The notes under the pieces are model-generated. The model was not told the DNA's origin. It worked only from the letters and a program-made list of their open reading frames with translations, and did no database searches. A stretch of 64,000 nt of DNA. Origin: Methyloversatilis universalis FAM5 (GTDB lineage: Bacteria; Pseudomonadota; Gammaproteobacteria; Burkholderiales; Rhodocyclaceae). Made by a program: the position numbers and the translations under genes. Location of the stretch: NCBI RefSeq assembly GCF_000214035.2, contig NZ_AFHG01000029.1:1-64000 (forward strand), read 5' to 3'. Shown here one piece after another: positions 17,689-26,017 of the stretch (position 1 is its first letter; each line of letters opens with the position of its first letter).

Positions 17689-18975
17689 ATGGCTGAGCAT
17701 CCGAAGCAGGCAGACGGCGTCATCGACACCGGTGCAACCCGCCGCAGCTTTCTCAAGCAGGGCGCCGCGCTCGGCGTGGGAGCCTCGCTCATGAGCATGG
17801 TGCCCCCCGGTGTGCGTTCGGCCGCCTGGGCCGCCGGTTCCGACGCACCTGAAAAGAAGGAAGTGCGCATCGGCTTCATCCCGCTGACCGACTGTTCCAG
17901 CGTGGTGATGGCCGCAGTCGAGAAGTTCGACGAGAAATACGGCATCAAGATCATTCCGTCCAAGGAAGCGTCGTGGGCGGCGGTGCGCGACAAGCTGGTG
18001 AATGGCGAACTGGACGCGGCGCACGTGCTGTACGGCCTGGTCTATGGCGTGCATATGGGCATCGGCGGGCCGAAGAAGGACATGGCCAACCTGATGACGC
18101 TGAACAACAACGGCCAGGCCATCACGCTCGCGAACAAGCTGAAGGATCAGGGTGTGACCGACGGCGCCAGCCTGCAGAAGCTGATCGCCGCCAAGCCGGG
18201 CGAATACACCTTCGCCCAGACCTTCCCGACCGGCACCCACGCCATGTGGCTTTACTACTGGATGGCCGCGAACGGCATCAACCCGATGAAGGACGTGAAG
18301 GTGATCACCGTGCCGCCGCCGCAGATGGTAGCCAACATGCGGGTCGGCAATATGGACGGCTACTGCGTCGGCGAGCCGTGGAACAACCGCGCCATCATCG
18401 ACAAGATCGGCTTCACCGCGGTCACCACCCAGGACATCTGGGTCGACCACCCGGAAAAGATCCTCGGCACGACCGCCGAGTGGGTCAGCAAGTATCCGAA
18501 CACCGCGCGGGCGATGACCTCGGCCATCCTCGAAGCCGGCCGCTGGATCGACGCCTCGCTGGCCAACCGTCGCAAGACCGCGGAAACCGTCGCCTCCAAG
18601 TCGTATGTGAACACCGACATGGACGTCATCCTCGAGCGCATGCTGGGCCGCTATTCCAATGGCCTGGGCAAGAGCTGGGACGACAGGAACGCGATGAAAT
18701 TCTTCAACGACGGCGCGGTGAACTACCCCTACCTGTCGGACGGCATGTGGTTCCTGACCCAGCACAAGCGCTGGGGCCTGATCAAGACCGACCCCGACTA
18801 CCTGGCGGTCGCCAAGGCGATCAACCGCACCGACATCTACAAGCAGGCCGCCGCCGCCGCCGGTGTCGCCGTGCCGAAGAGCGACATGCGCACGCACAAG
18901 CTGATCGACGGCGTCGTGTGGGACGGCAAGGACCCGAAGAAGTACGCCGGCAGCTTCAAGATCAACGCCGCGTAA
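17689..18975 (+). CDS. nrtA: Nitrate ABC transporter substrate-binding protein, Tat-exported
   Basis: A 428-aa periplasmic binding protein of the NrtA/NasF (CmpA/NrtA) family. A twin-arginine signal is visible (T-RRSFLKQGAALGV, arginines at 18-19), followed by the mature domain beginning near VRIGFIPLTDC. The ATG at 17689 follows AACGGAGAA; longer frames would start inside the leader terminator and are rejected. It is the first gene of nrtABC, expressed from the sigma-54 promoter through the attenuator. It captures nitrate (possibly nitrite) for the permease. A CmpA-like bicarbonate ligand is less likely given NasT. Confidence 0.92.
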   Translation: MAEHPKQADGVIDTGATRRSFLKQGAALGVGASLMSMVPPGVRSAAWAAGSDAPEKKEVRIGFIPLTDCSSVVMAAVEKFDEKYGIKIIPSKEASWAAVRDKLVNGELDAAHVLYGLVYGVHMGIGGPKKDMANLMTLNNNGQAITLANKLKDQGVTDGASLQKLIAAKPGEYTFAQTFPTGTHAMWLYYWMAANGINPMKDVKVITVPPPQMVANMRVGNMDGYCVGEPWNNRAIIDKIGFTAVTTQDIWVDHPEKILGTTAEWVSKYPNTARAMTSAILEAGRWIDASLANRRKTAETVASKSYVNTDMDVILERMLGRYSNGLGKSWDDRNAMKFFNDGAVNYPYLSDGMWFLTQHKRWGLIKTDPDYLAVAKAINRTDIYKQAAAAAGVAVPKSDMRTHKLIDGVVWDGKDPKKYAGSFKINAA

Positions 18976-19028
18976 TGTTCCCGGCGCGGGGCCTGCCCCG
19001 CGCCGACCGGTACTGAAAGGAATACGCC

Positions 19029-19943
19029 ATGAGCGCAGCAACCCTCACATCAGACAAGGTCGTGTCCATGCATGCCACCCCGTCCGCGGTGCCGGCCCCG
19101 GCCGCCAACGAGCCGGCCGCGCCGGTCGCGAAGGCCGCGCCGCGCGAGCCGCGCACGCCGCTGTCCGAAATCCTGCTGGCGGTGTTCAAGGCGGTGTTCC
19201 CGCCGGTCGCCGGCATGGCGCTGCTGATCGCGGTGTGGGCGCTGCTGGCGGCCAAGGGCGGCAGCATTCCTGGCCCGCTCGCGGTGTGGGACGCCGCGAA
19301 AGTGCTGTTCGCCGACCCCTTCTACAACAACGGTCCCAACGACATGGGCATCGGCTGGAACGTGCTGTCCTCGCTGCAGCGGGTCGGCATCGGCTTCGGT
19401 TTCGCTGCACTGGTGGGCATTCCGCTCGGTTTCATCATCGGCCGCTTCGCCTTCATGAACGCGATGTTCGATCCGGTCATTTCGCTGCTGCGCCCGGTCA
19501 GCCCGCTGGCCTGGCTGCCGATCGGCCTGCTGGTGTTCAAGCAGGCGGACCCGGCGGCGACCTGGACCATCTTCATCTGCTCGATCTGGCCGATGATCAT
19601 CAACACCGCGGTCGGCGTGCAGCGTGTGCCGCAGGACTACATGAACGTGGCCCGCGTGCTCGATCTCGATGAGTGGAAGATCGTCACCAAGATCCTGTTC
19701 CCGTCGGTGCTGCCCTACATGCTGACCGGCATCCGCCTGTCCATCGGCACCGCCTGGCTGGTCATCGTGGCGGCTGAAATGCTGACCGGTGGCGTGGGGA
19801 TCGGCTTCTGGGTGTGGGACGAGTGGAACAACCTGAAGGTGGAGCACATCATCATCGCCATCTTCGTCATCGGCATCGTCGGCCTGCTGCTCGAACAGGC
19901 GCTGCTGCTGCTCGCCCGCCGCTTCTCGTACGGCAACAGCTGA
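19029..19943 (+). CDS. nrtB: Nitrate ABC transporter permease
   Basis: A 304-aa inner-membrane permease of the NrtB/TauC family. A cytoplasmic Ala/Pro-rich N terminus (about 50 residues) is followed by six to seven predicted helices; the EAA-type loop that meets the ATPase is YMNVARVLDLDEWKIV near residue 205-220. Ribosome site GAAAGGAA before the ATG. It lies 53 bases behind nrtA and 49 before the ATPase gene, in one operon. Confidence 0.92.
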   Translation: MSAATLTSDKVVSMHATPSAVPAPAANEPAAPVAKAAPREPRTPLSEILLAVFKAVFPPVAGMALLIAVWALLAAKGGSIPGPLAVWDAAKVLFADPFYNNGPNDMGIGWNVLSSLQRVGIGFGFAALVGIPLGFIIGRFAFMNAMFDPVISLLRPVSPLAWLPIGLLVFKQADPAATWTIFICSIWPMIINTAVGVQRVPQDYMNVARVLDLDEWKIVTKILFPSVLPYMLTGIRLSIGTAWLVIVAAEMLTGGVGIGFWVWDEWNNLKVEHIIIAIFVIGIVGLLLEQALLLLARRFSYGNS

Positions 19944-19992
19944 ATCCCCCATTCACACCGGGCCGGCCGTTCCGGCCCGACAGGAGAACGTC

Positions 19993-20790
19993 ATGAGCAG
20001 GAAGACCATCGTCAAGGTCGAAGGCGCCGGCATGAGCTTCGACACCAAGAAGGGCAAGTTCGTCGCGCTGCGCAACATCGACCTGAACATCGCCGAAGGC
20101 GAATTCGTCAGCCTGATCGGCCACTCCGGCTGCGGCAAGTCCACGCTGCTGAACCTGATCGCCGGTCTCACGCTGCCCACGTCCGGCAGCCTGATCTGTG
20201 ACGGTCGGGAAATCGCCGGCCCGGGGCCGGAGCGCGCAGTGGTGTTCCAGAACCATTCGCTGCTGCCCTGGCTCACCTGCTTCGAGAACGTGCTGCTGGC
20301 GGTCGAGCGCGTGTTCGGTAAGAAGGAAGGCCGCGGCAAGCTGAAGGCGCGCGCCGAGGCCGCGCTCGACATGGTGCACATGAGCCACGCACTGCAGAAG
20401 TATCCGCACGAAATTTCCGGCGGCATGAAGCAGCGGGTCGGCATCGCCCGCGCCTTCGCGATGGAGCCGAAGATTCTGCTGATGGACGAGCCCTTCGGCG
20501 CGCTCGACGCGCTGACCCGGGCCAGCCTGCAGGATGAGCTGAATGGCGTGATGGAAAAGACCGGCGCCACCGTGGTGATGGTGACGCACGACGTCGATGA
20601 GGCGGTGCTGCTGTCCGACCGCATCGTCATGATGACCAACGGCCCGGCGGCAACGATAGGCGAAATCCTCGACGTGAAGCTGGCCCGCCCGCGCGACCGC
20701 CTGGCGCTGGCGCACGACAGGGATTTCGTCGACTGCCGCGCGGCGCTGCTGGAATTCCTGTACCAGAAACAGGTGAAGAAGGCGGCCTGA
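19993..20790 (+). CDS. nrtC: Nitrate ABC transporter ATP-binding protein
   Basis: A 265-aa ABC ATPase energising nitrate uptake: Walker A GHSGCGKST at residues 43-51, Q-loop near Q86, signature ISGGMKQR at 141-148, Walker B ILLMDEP at 161-167 and switch histidine in VTHDVDEA. It corresponds to NrtD, or to the ATPase half of NrtC without the C-terminal binding-protein-like domain of cyanobacterial NrtC, so the symbol is by operon order only. No nitrate or nitrite reductase gene follows within the window. Confidence 0.92.
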   Translation: MSRKTIVKVEGAGMSFDTKKGKFVALRNIDLNIAEGEFVSLIGHSGCGKSTLLNLIAGLTLPTSGSLICDGREIAGPGPERAVVFQNHSLLPWLTCFENVLLAVERVFGKKEGRGKLKARAEAALDMVHMSHALQKYPHEISGGMKQRVGIARAFAMEPKILLMDEPFGALDALTRASLQDELNGVMEKTGATVVMVTHDVDEAVLLSDRIVMMTNGPAATIGEILDVKLARPRDRLALAHDRDFVDCRAALLEFLYQKQVKKAA

Positions 20791-20826
20791 GCAGGCGTTC
20801 AACGCAGCCCAAACGCGCCCTGGAAA

Positions 20827-20858
20827 GCAGACGGCCCGGATCGCTCCGGGCCGTCTGC
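20827..20858. terminator. Hairpin between convergent nrtC and PEP-CTERM gene
   Basis: A perfect 14-bp stem (GCAGACGGCCCGGA / TCCGGGCCGTCTGC) with loop TCGC lies in the convergent gap. There is no real T-run on either side, so it may be a weak bidirectional terminator or transcript-end stabiliser. Confidence 0.65.
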
Positions 20859-20892
20859 GTTCTGGCTGCCGGCCGCGAGGCCGGCACCCGTC

Positions 20893-21726
20893 TTACCGCT
20901 GACCGCGCATGCGGCGGCGGGCGGACAGACCGATCATGCCCAGACCCGCCAGCATCATGGCGTAGGTTTCGGGTTCCGGCACCGGCGCCAGCGCCAGCAC
21001 GTCGAGTCGGCCACCGGCGGCATTGCTCACCGCCGGTTCCCACCAGTTTCCATTGTTGCCGGTGGCGATGCCGCCGCCGGTGGAGCGGATGCGGATCCAG
21101 GCGTAGGCATCCGGCAGCGCGCCATTGGTATTGCTGACCGGGTTGGCCAGGAAGGACGCGACCGAGAAGCCGTTGTAGCCGTTCTCGCCATTCAGGAAGT
21201 CTATCGTCGAGGTGGTGCCGTTGACGAAGGCGCCGGCCACGTAGTTGATTTCCTGTTCGAAGGCCGGATCGCCGGTTACCGCACCCCAGCCATTGGTTGC
21301 ACCGTTCTCCGCGAATTCGATCGGGCCGCCGCCACGTGCGGTATTCACGTTCAGACCGCTGACATAGCGCCAGCTCACGCCTTCGGTGGCCGACGACAGT
21401 TCCGACAGGCCGGGACCGGCGGTGCTGGTGCCGGGGAAGTTCAGTTCATAGGACGAAATGAAGATGGAGCCGGTGCCGGACGAGAACTGGTTCAGGCCGT
21501 TCAGCGTCAGCGTCGACCGCACGCCGGTCCTGCCGTCGCCCAGGTTGAGGTCCGACAGATCGGTCAGCGTCAGCGTACCGACCGCCACTGCGGTACCGCC
21601 GGAGGCCGATGCGAAGCTGCCCAGCAGGTTGGTGGCCATGTATTCGAAGGTCAGGGTGACCGAGGCCGCGTGTGCGCTGCCGAAGGACAGGCCGGCCAGT
21701 GCGGCGGCGATGAGTGTTTTTTTCAT
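20893..21726 (-). CDS. PEP-CTERM sorting-domain secreted protein
   Basis: A 277-aa exported protein with a signal peptide (cleavage after SAHA, about residue 20), a beta-rich body and a C-terminal sorting signal: PEPE motif, hydrophobic helix (AMMLAGLGMIGL) and a basic tail (ARRRMRGQR). Exosortase would cleave this tail. The body starts with VTLTFEYMATNL and is not similar to the next gene. Ribosome site GAGGAG before the ATG. It lies 71 bases downstream of the second PEP-CTERM gene on the same strand and probably shares its transcript. Function of the body is unknown. Confidence 0.88.
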   Translation of the reverse strand: MKKTLIAAALAGLSFGSAHAASVTLTFEYMATNLLGSFASASGGTAVAVGTLTLTDLSDLNLGDGRTGVRSTLTLNGLNQFSSGTGSIFISSYELNFPGTSTAGPGLSELSSATEGVSWRYVSGLNVNTARGGGPIEFAENGATNGWGAVTGDPAFEQEINYVAGAFVNGTTSTIDFLNGENGYNGFSVASFLANPVSNTNGALPDAYAWIRIRSTGGGIATGNNGNWWEPAVSNAAGGRLDVLALAPVPEPETYAMMLAGLGMIGLSARRRMRGQR

Positions 21727-21797
21727 TGTGATGACTCCTCTGATCGTTTTGAGTGTGCGGGCCGGAGGGGAAGGCGGGCCCGCGCGCCGGAAGGGTG

Positions 21798-22679
21798 TCA
21801 GCCGCGCTGTGCGCGACGGCGTGCGGCCAGGCCGATCAGGCCGAGCCCGGCCAGCATCAGCGCATAGGTTTCAGGTTCGGGCACCGGTGCGGTCGGCACG
21901 AAACCGCCGATGAAGCCGCCGGCCGGCGACTGACCCTCTTCACCAGCCTGGAAGTAACCGATGGCCTTGTTGCCCAGCGTGTAGGCGGTGGCATTGGTCT
22001 TGACCAGGAACAGGCCGCTCCAGGGGTTCCCCTCGGACACGCTGAAATCGCCGCGCTGGCGCACGGTGTCCGGGTCATAGGGAAGGCCCAGATTCGAGGA
22101 GGACGTCGACGATGTCGCGCCAGCCTGATACTGACGAAGATCGCTGTCGGTCAGGAAGGTCCAGGCGGCCGCGGTCGAGTAGCCGGTAAAGCCGTACCGG
22201 TAGAGGAAATTCACCTCCTGATTGTTATCGACCAGGTTCAGGTAGCGGGTGCCGAATACCAGCGCGTTGTCACGGCTGTCGCGATAGACGAAGTCGTAGA
22301 TGGTCGCCTGCGGCTCGTCCGGCAGCAGCGGCACGCCGGTGGTGACACGCCAGTCCAGCAGCGTCAGCGTTCCGGTTGCGGTGGTGATGCCCCCGCTGAC
22401 CGCGTTGTAGATGATCTCGGTAGCGACCACATTGCCCGAGCCTCTCAGCTCGGGATCGTCACTCCACTCGCGGTCATCGTCATATCCGTCAAGGTATTTC
22501 TTTGACTCGACGTCAAGATGGAGGCGGTCCGCTGCGGGATTGGTAGCGCCGTTGATCAGGCCGCCGTTGCCCGGCGTGAGCGTGCTCAGGTTGGTGGGCA
22601 GCGAGAAGAAATCGCCCGCCTGCGCGCTGCCGGCTGCCGCCATCAGGGCCAGCGACGCGGCGATGACAGTCTTTTTCAT
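21798..22679 (-). CDS. PEP-CTERM sorting-domain secreted protein
   Basis: A 293-aa exported protein: signal peptide to about residue 22 (SAQA), body, and a PEP-CTERM tail (VPEPETYALMLAGLGLIG, basic ARRRAQRG). The core (YDFVYRDSRDNALVFGTR, AWTFL-SDLR, GNPWSGLFLVKTNATAY, AIGYFQAGEEGQ) is clearly related to the protein at 41751. Start at 22679 is set by GGAGGTCCC directly before ATG; a longer frame reaching 22868 has no support. Its upstream region holds a TGTAGGA-N5-TCCTACA dyad also found before the TonB/PEP-CTERM locus at 39 kb. Function unknown; probably a surface or extracellular matrix protein. Confidence 0.88.
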   Translation of the reverse strand: MKKTVIAASLALMAAAGSAQAGDFFSLPTNLSTLTPGNGGLINGATNPAADRLHLDVESKKYLDGYDDDREWSDDPELRGSGNVVATEIIYNAVSGGITTATGTLTLLDWRVTTGVPLLPDEPQATIYDFVYRDSRDNALVFGTRYLNLVDNNQEVNFLYRYGFTGYSTAAAWTFLTDSDLRQYQAGATSSTSSSNLGLPYDPDTVRQRGDFSVSEGNPWSGLFLVKTNATAYTLGNKAIGYFQAGEEGQSPAGGFIGGFVPTAPVPEPETYALMLAGLGLIGLAARRRAQRG

Positions 22680-22754
22680 GGGACCTCCGTGTATTGAATG
22701 GGTGGAGCAATCGGGTGAGGGACACTCCATGCGGCGCGTCGCGCCCTGCATGGA

Positions 22755-22773
22755 TGTAGGAAAAATTCCTACA
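22755..22773. promoter_or_regulatory. Palindromic box TGTAGGA-N5-TCCTACA
   Basis: Perfect 7-bp dyad with a 5-base centre (AAAAT), 76 bases upstream of the PEP-CTERM start at 22679. The same box, with one changed outer base, lies at 39051-39069. Likely operator or enhancer for a PEP-CTERM regulator. Confidence 0.6.
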
Positions 22774-22826
22774 CCCACCCTGCCGAATGCCCGACAGATT
22801 TGACCCGGAAGGCCGGCGCGGAAACA

Positions 22827-22839
22827 GGGATGTTTTCCC
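22827..22839. promoter_or_regulatory. GGGA-N5-TCCC dyad
   Basis: GGGATGTTTTCCC, centre 69 bases from the centre of the TGTAGGA box. Nearly identical to GGGATGATTTCCC at 38982-38994, which lies 72 bases from the other TGTAGGA box. Shares the core GGA-N5-TCC with it. Confidence 0.45.
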
Positions 22840-23202
22840 GATTTTCGGGGCTTGGGGCGCAGCCGCACGCCGTTCTGTGCCGATCGTCGACTGTCGGAAA
22901 TTTCCGCGGCATTGCAACATCGGCAGCCGCATGCGGGCGACGGGGCGCAGGGGGCGTATTCCTTCGAGGTGCGCGGGCGGATGCGCGCGTACGCTGGCGA
23001 ACGCGCGCGACACGGGTGAGGGGAGGCGTAGCTGTGACGATTCGCGACGGGACGGTTTCCCGCAGGTATTGACAGCGACGGCCGGCGCAGACGGGTGATG
23101 ACATCCGCGTCGTGATGGGGCGGCGGCGCTGCGCACTGACCGCGACTGCGCGCCCGGCGCTGTCGTGCGCATCAATTGCCCGGGCGATACGCTGCGGAGG
23201 GC

Positions 23203-23364
23203 ATGTCCGGCCTTCCGCAGGCGCCGTCCTCAAGCGATGTCGATGCCCTCCTGCAGGCCGAAGACGGCCGCTCCGGTGGCCGCCGCGCCGCTCGCGAGTA
23301 CCGTCCCGGGCGGGGTGGTGTCGAGTGCGAGAAAGGCCTGCCGACGCAGAGGTCGACAGGCTGA
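23203..23364 (+). pseudogene. Possible small frameshifted coding remnant
   Basis: An ATG behind a good ribosome site (GCGGAGGGC) opens a 53-codon frame starting MSGLPQAPSSSDVDALLQ. It stops at 23364, but the overlapping frame downstream to 23471 continues with DAEVDRLMQEGDAQSG, a motif like the SSDVDALLQAEDG at the start. This pattern suggests one gene with a frameshift, or two unrelated short frames. The VDxLxQ motif recalls the N terminus of FliM but is too short to assign. Weak evidence. Confidence 0.25.
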
Positions 23365-23443
23365 TGCAGGAGGGCGACGCGCAAAGCGGCGCAACCGCCC
23401 TTCTGCTGCCTGTCAGCGTCCGGCTGGCCCGGGCCTCAACTGC

Positions 23444-24712
23444 TCAGCGCAGGTTGCCGCGCAGTCGCTGAACGTCGACCGAACTGACCGGCGACGCGCC
23501 ATTGCCCCAGCTGCCGCGGATGTGTGACACCACCATCGCGATGTCGTCGTCGCTCAGTGCGGCGGCGAAGGGCGGCATGCCGTAAGGCCGGGGATTGCCA
23601 CGGGTGGCCGGTGCATAGCCGCCACCGAGCACGGTGCGGATGGCATTGGCCGGCGGGACCATCGTGACCGCACGGTTGCCGGCCAGTGCCGGCCAGACGC
23701 CGGGCCGGCCTTCGCCGCGCTCGCCATGGCAGTCGGCGCACTGGTCGGCATACAGCTGTGCGCCGCGTTCGCGCCGCAGTTCGTCCTGCACGCCGGCCAC
23801 CTCGTTCTTCACCGGCCGGGTCTGTGGCAGCGCTTTCAGATACACCGCCATCGCGTTCAGGTCGGCGTCCGACAGGTACTGCGTACTGCCGAACACCACT
23901 TCGGCCATCGGGCCGGCGGCGGTCGCGTGCGGCGTCACGCCGTCGCGCAGCAGTGCCACCACCTCGGCCTGCGGCCAGTCGGCGACCGATGCTTCGTGCG
24001 GCGAGGCGAGCGACGGCGCGTACCAGTTCTGGCCTGGCATCAGGCCGCCAGCCAATGCGTCCGGGTCGGTGCTGGCGCCCAGCGCATTGCGCGGCGCGTG
24101 GCAGGCGCTGCAGTGGCCCAGACCCTGCACCAGATAGGCGCCGCGGTTCCATTCGGCCGGTTTGCCGGCATCCGGCTGGAACACGCCCGGCTTGAAATAC
24201 AGCGTGCGCCATGCGAGCAGCGCCGCCTGGGTGTCGTAGGGAAAGCGCAGCGTGTGCGCCCGGTTCGGCTGTTCGACCGCCGGCAGCGTCTGCAGCCAGG
24301 CGAACAGCGCGTCGGCGTCGGCACGGGTGACGCGGGTGTAGTTGGTGTAGGGGAAAGCCGGGTAGAGCAGCCGCCCGTCGCGGCCGCGACCGTCGTGCAG
24401 CGCGTTCCAGAAATCGTCCGCCGACCACTGACCGAGGCCGGTTTTTGCGTCCGACGTGAGATTGCTGGTGTAGATCGTGCCGAAAGGCGTGTCCATCGCC
24501 CGGCCGCCGGCACCGGGCGCGCCGCCGGGGGCTGTGTGGCAGGCCAGGCAGTTGCCGGCCCGCGCCAGATATTCGCCGCGCGCGACCAGGTCGCCCGGGG
24601 CGTCGCCGGGCGGCGAGGCGGGTGAGGTGTCCGGCGCCGGCTTCAGCGCGACATAGACGGCGGTCGCGGCCACTGCGGCAACGACCAGGGCAGACAGGGT
24701 GAGGCGCTTCAT
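23444..24712 (-). CDS. Triheme cytochrome c, dehydrogenase-subunit type
   Basis: A 422-aa periplasmic cytochrome with an N-terminal signal anchor (about residues 5-23) and three CxxCH heme sites: CLACH at 55-59, CSACH near 205 and CADCH near 330. Three tandem class I domains of this layout are typical of the cytochrome subunit of membrane-bound alcohol, aldehyde, gluconate or sorbitol dehydrogenases, which pass electrons to quinone or oxidase. No dehydrogenase subunit is encoded next to it. The start overlaps the stop of the upstream diheme cytochrome by 4 bases, so the two are co-translated and likely form one electron path. Confidence 0.88.
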   Translation of the reverse strand: MKRLTLSALVVAAVAATAVYVALKPAPDTSPASPPGDAPGDLVARGEYLARAGNCLACHTAPGGAPGAGGRAMDTPFGTIYTSNLTSDAKTGLGQWSADDFWNALHDGRGRDGRLLYPAFPYTNYTRVTRADADALFAWLQTLPAVEQPNRAHTLRFPYDTQAALLAWRTLYFKPGVFQPDAGKPAEWNRGAYLVQGLGHCSACHAPRNALGASTDPDALAGGLMPGQNWYAPSLASPHEASVADWPQAEVVALLRDGVTPHATAAGPMAEVVFGSTQYLSDADLNAMAVYLKALPQTRPVKNEVAGVQDELRRERGAQLYADQCADCHGERGEGRPGVWPALAGNRAVTMVPPANAIRTVLGGGYAPATRGNPRPYGMPPFAAALSDDDIAMVVSHIRGSWGNGASPVSSVDVQRLRGNLR

Positions 24713-25428
24713 CGTGCCGCCTCCGTCACGCCGCCGCAGCGTATCGGCAGCGGCTTTTCCAGTACGGCGGCGGGCTTGCCGCCCTGGCTGACTGGCTGCG
24801 ACGACAGCCAGTGGGCCACCGACTGGATGTCTTCCGCGTTCAGTTTCCGGGCCACTTCGGCCATGCAGTCCGGCGCGTGCGCATGCCGGATGCCGCTCTT
24901 CCAGCCGGCGAGCTGGGCGGCCAGGTAGTCGTGCGGCAGGCCGAGCAGGCCGGGCAGGGCCGGCGCGACACCGGTCAGCGCGCTGCCGTGGCAGCTGGCG
25001 CAGGCCGGAAGGTCGCGTGCCGGGTCGCCTTCGCGCACCAGCCGTTCGCCGTGCGCCAGCACCGATGCCTTCTGCGTGCTGCGTACAGGCGGCGGGTAGG
25101 GCAGGTCCAGCGCGGAGAAATGGCGGGCGATTTCCTGCAGGTAGTCGTCGGTCAGCGTCTGCAGCAGCCCGCTCATCAGCGGGTACTGGCGGCGGCCGTC
25201 GCGGAAATTCACCAGCTGGTTGTACAGATAGCCGGCCGGCTTGCCGGCGATGCGCGGGTAGTAGCCGTCGGCGGCGGCACGGCCTTCCGCGCCGTGACAG
25301 CCGGTACAGGCTTTCACCCGCAGGTCGATGTCCGGGTGTTCGCCGGGCGCGGCGAAGGTGGTGGTGGCCGACAGCGCGAGCAGACCGAACAGCGCGCGGG
25401 CGGTCGATGCGATGGAGAGGCGGTTCAT
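24709..25428 (-). CDS. Diheme cytochrome c, c4-like
   Basis: A 239-aa periplasmic cytochrome: signal peptide to about residue 27, first heme site CTGCH at 41-45, second CASCH near 150, each in a class I fold as in cytochrome c4. The ATG at 25428 gives the signal peptide, though no good ribosome site precedes it; longer frames towards 25689 run antisense-like through rfaE2 and were rejected. It is the first gene of a two-cytochrome operon with the triheme protein, with a 4-base overlap. Confidence 0.85.
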   Translation of the reverse strand: MNRLSIASTARALFGLLALSATTTFAAPGEHPDIDLRVKACTGCHGAEGRAAADGYYPRIAGKPAGYLYNQLVNFRDGRRQYPLMSGLLQTLTDDYLQEIARHFSALDLPYPPPVRSTQKASVLAHGERLVREGDPARDLPACASCHGSALTGVAPALPGLLGLPHDYLAAQLAGWKSGIRHAHAPDCMAEVARKLNAEDIQSVAHWLSSQPVSQGGKPAAVLEKPLPIRCGGVTEAAR

Positions 25429-25528
25429 GAGGAGGCGGGCAGCGTGAAATCCGGCTGCATGATAAGCGCAGCCCCGGCCGGCGCGCCCGGCGGGCCGGGT
25501 TATGGGGCGATGCACCGTGCCGGTGCGG

Positions 25529-26017
25529 TCACAGGCTGCGTATCTTGCGGAGCAGGGCGGTGGTCGAGCGCTCGTGCTCGAAGGCGATGGATTCCACCCG
25601 GCCACCGCGGGCAAGCACGTCCGCGGCGCCGACGATGCGCTCCACCGGCCAGTCGCCGCCCTTGGCCAGCACGTCCGGCGTGCAGGCAAGGATGAGATCG
25701 AGCGGCGTGTCGGCGTCGAACCAGGTGACCAGGCTCACGGATTCCAGCGCGGCGATCACCGCGGCGCGATCTTCCAGCGCATTGACCGGGCGGTCGTCGC
25801 CCTTGCCCTGACGGCGCACCGAGGCATCGGTGTTCAGCGCGACGATGAGCGAGCCGCCGAGCGCACGTGCCTGCGCGAGGCAGGTCACGTGGCCGCGGTG
25901 CACGATGTCGAAACAGCCGTTGGTGAACACCACCGGGCCGGGTAGCGCCGCACGGCGCGCCGCGAGCTGGTCCGGCGGGCAGATCTTGGCTTCGAAAGCC
26001 GGTACGCCGCCGCGCAT
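25529..26017 (-). CDS. rfaE2: D-glycero-beta-D-manno-heptose 1-phosphate adenylyltransferase
   Basis: A 162-aa nucleotidyltransferase that adenylates heptose 1-phosphate in ADP-heptose synthesis for the lipopolysaccharide core. The cytidylyltransferase-fold start FTNGCFDIVHRGHV (HxGH at 40-43) and the late GxVxxIxFE segment are present. It corresponds to the C-terminal half of E. coli HldE; the kinase half is not fused or adjacent, as in many betaproteobacteria with split rfaE1/rfaE2. The start codon shares one base with the stop of the diiron protein gene upstream (TGATG), indicating coupling. Confidence 0.92.
   Translation of the reverse strand: MRGGVPAFEAKICPPDQLAARRAALPGPVVFTNGCFDIVHRGHVTCLAQARALGGSLIVALNTDASVRRQGKGDDRPVNALEDRAAVIAALESVSLVTWFDADTPLDLILACTPDVLAKGGDWPVERIVGAADVLARGGRVESIAFEHERSTTALLRKIRSL

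Larger units (their letters stand above)
22680..23443. other. Long intergenic stretch with control region of PEP-CTERM genes
   Basis: About 760 bases without a secure gene. The part next to 22679 is the promoter side of the minus-strand PEP-CTERM genes and carries two dyads, TGTAGGA-N5-TCCTACA (22755-22773) and GGGA-N5-TCCC (22827-22839). A short frame with a good ribosome site lies at 23203 (listed separately). An 11-bp inverted repeat (GCCCTCCTGCA at 23238-23248, complement at 23362-23372) brackets it. The rest is GC-rich with nothing I recognise. Confidence 0.5.

Noticed and set aside
17669-17794. Small out-of-frame ORF starting at ATG 17669 before nrtA
   Set aside because: No ribosome site of its own, and it overlaps the nrtA start and Tat signal in another frame; probably chance.
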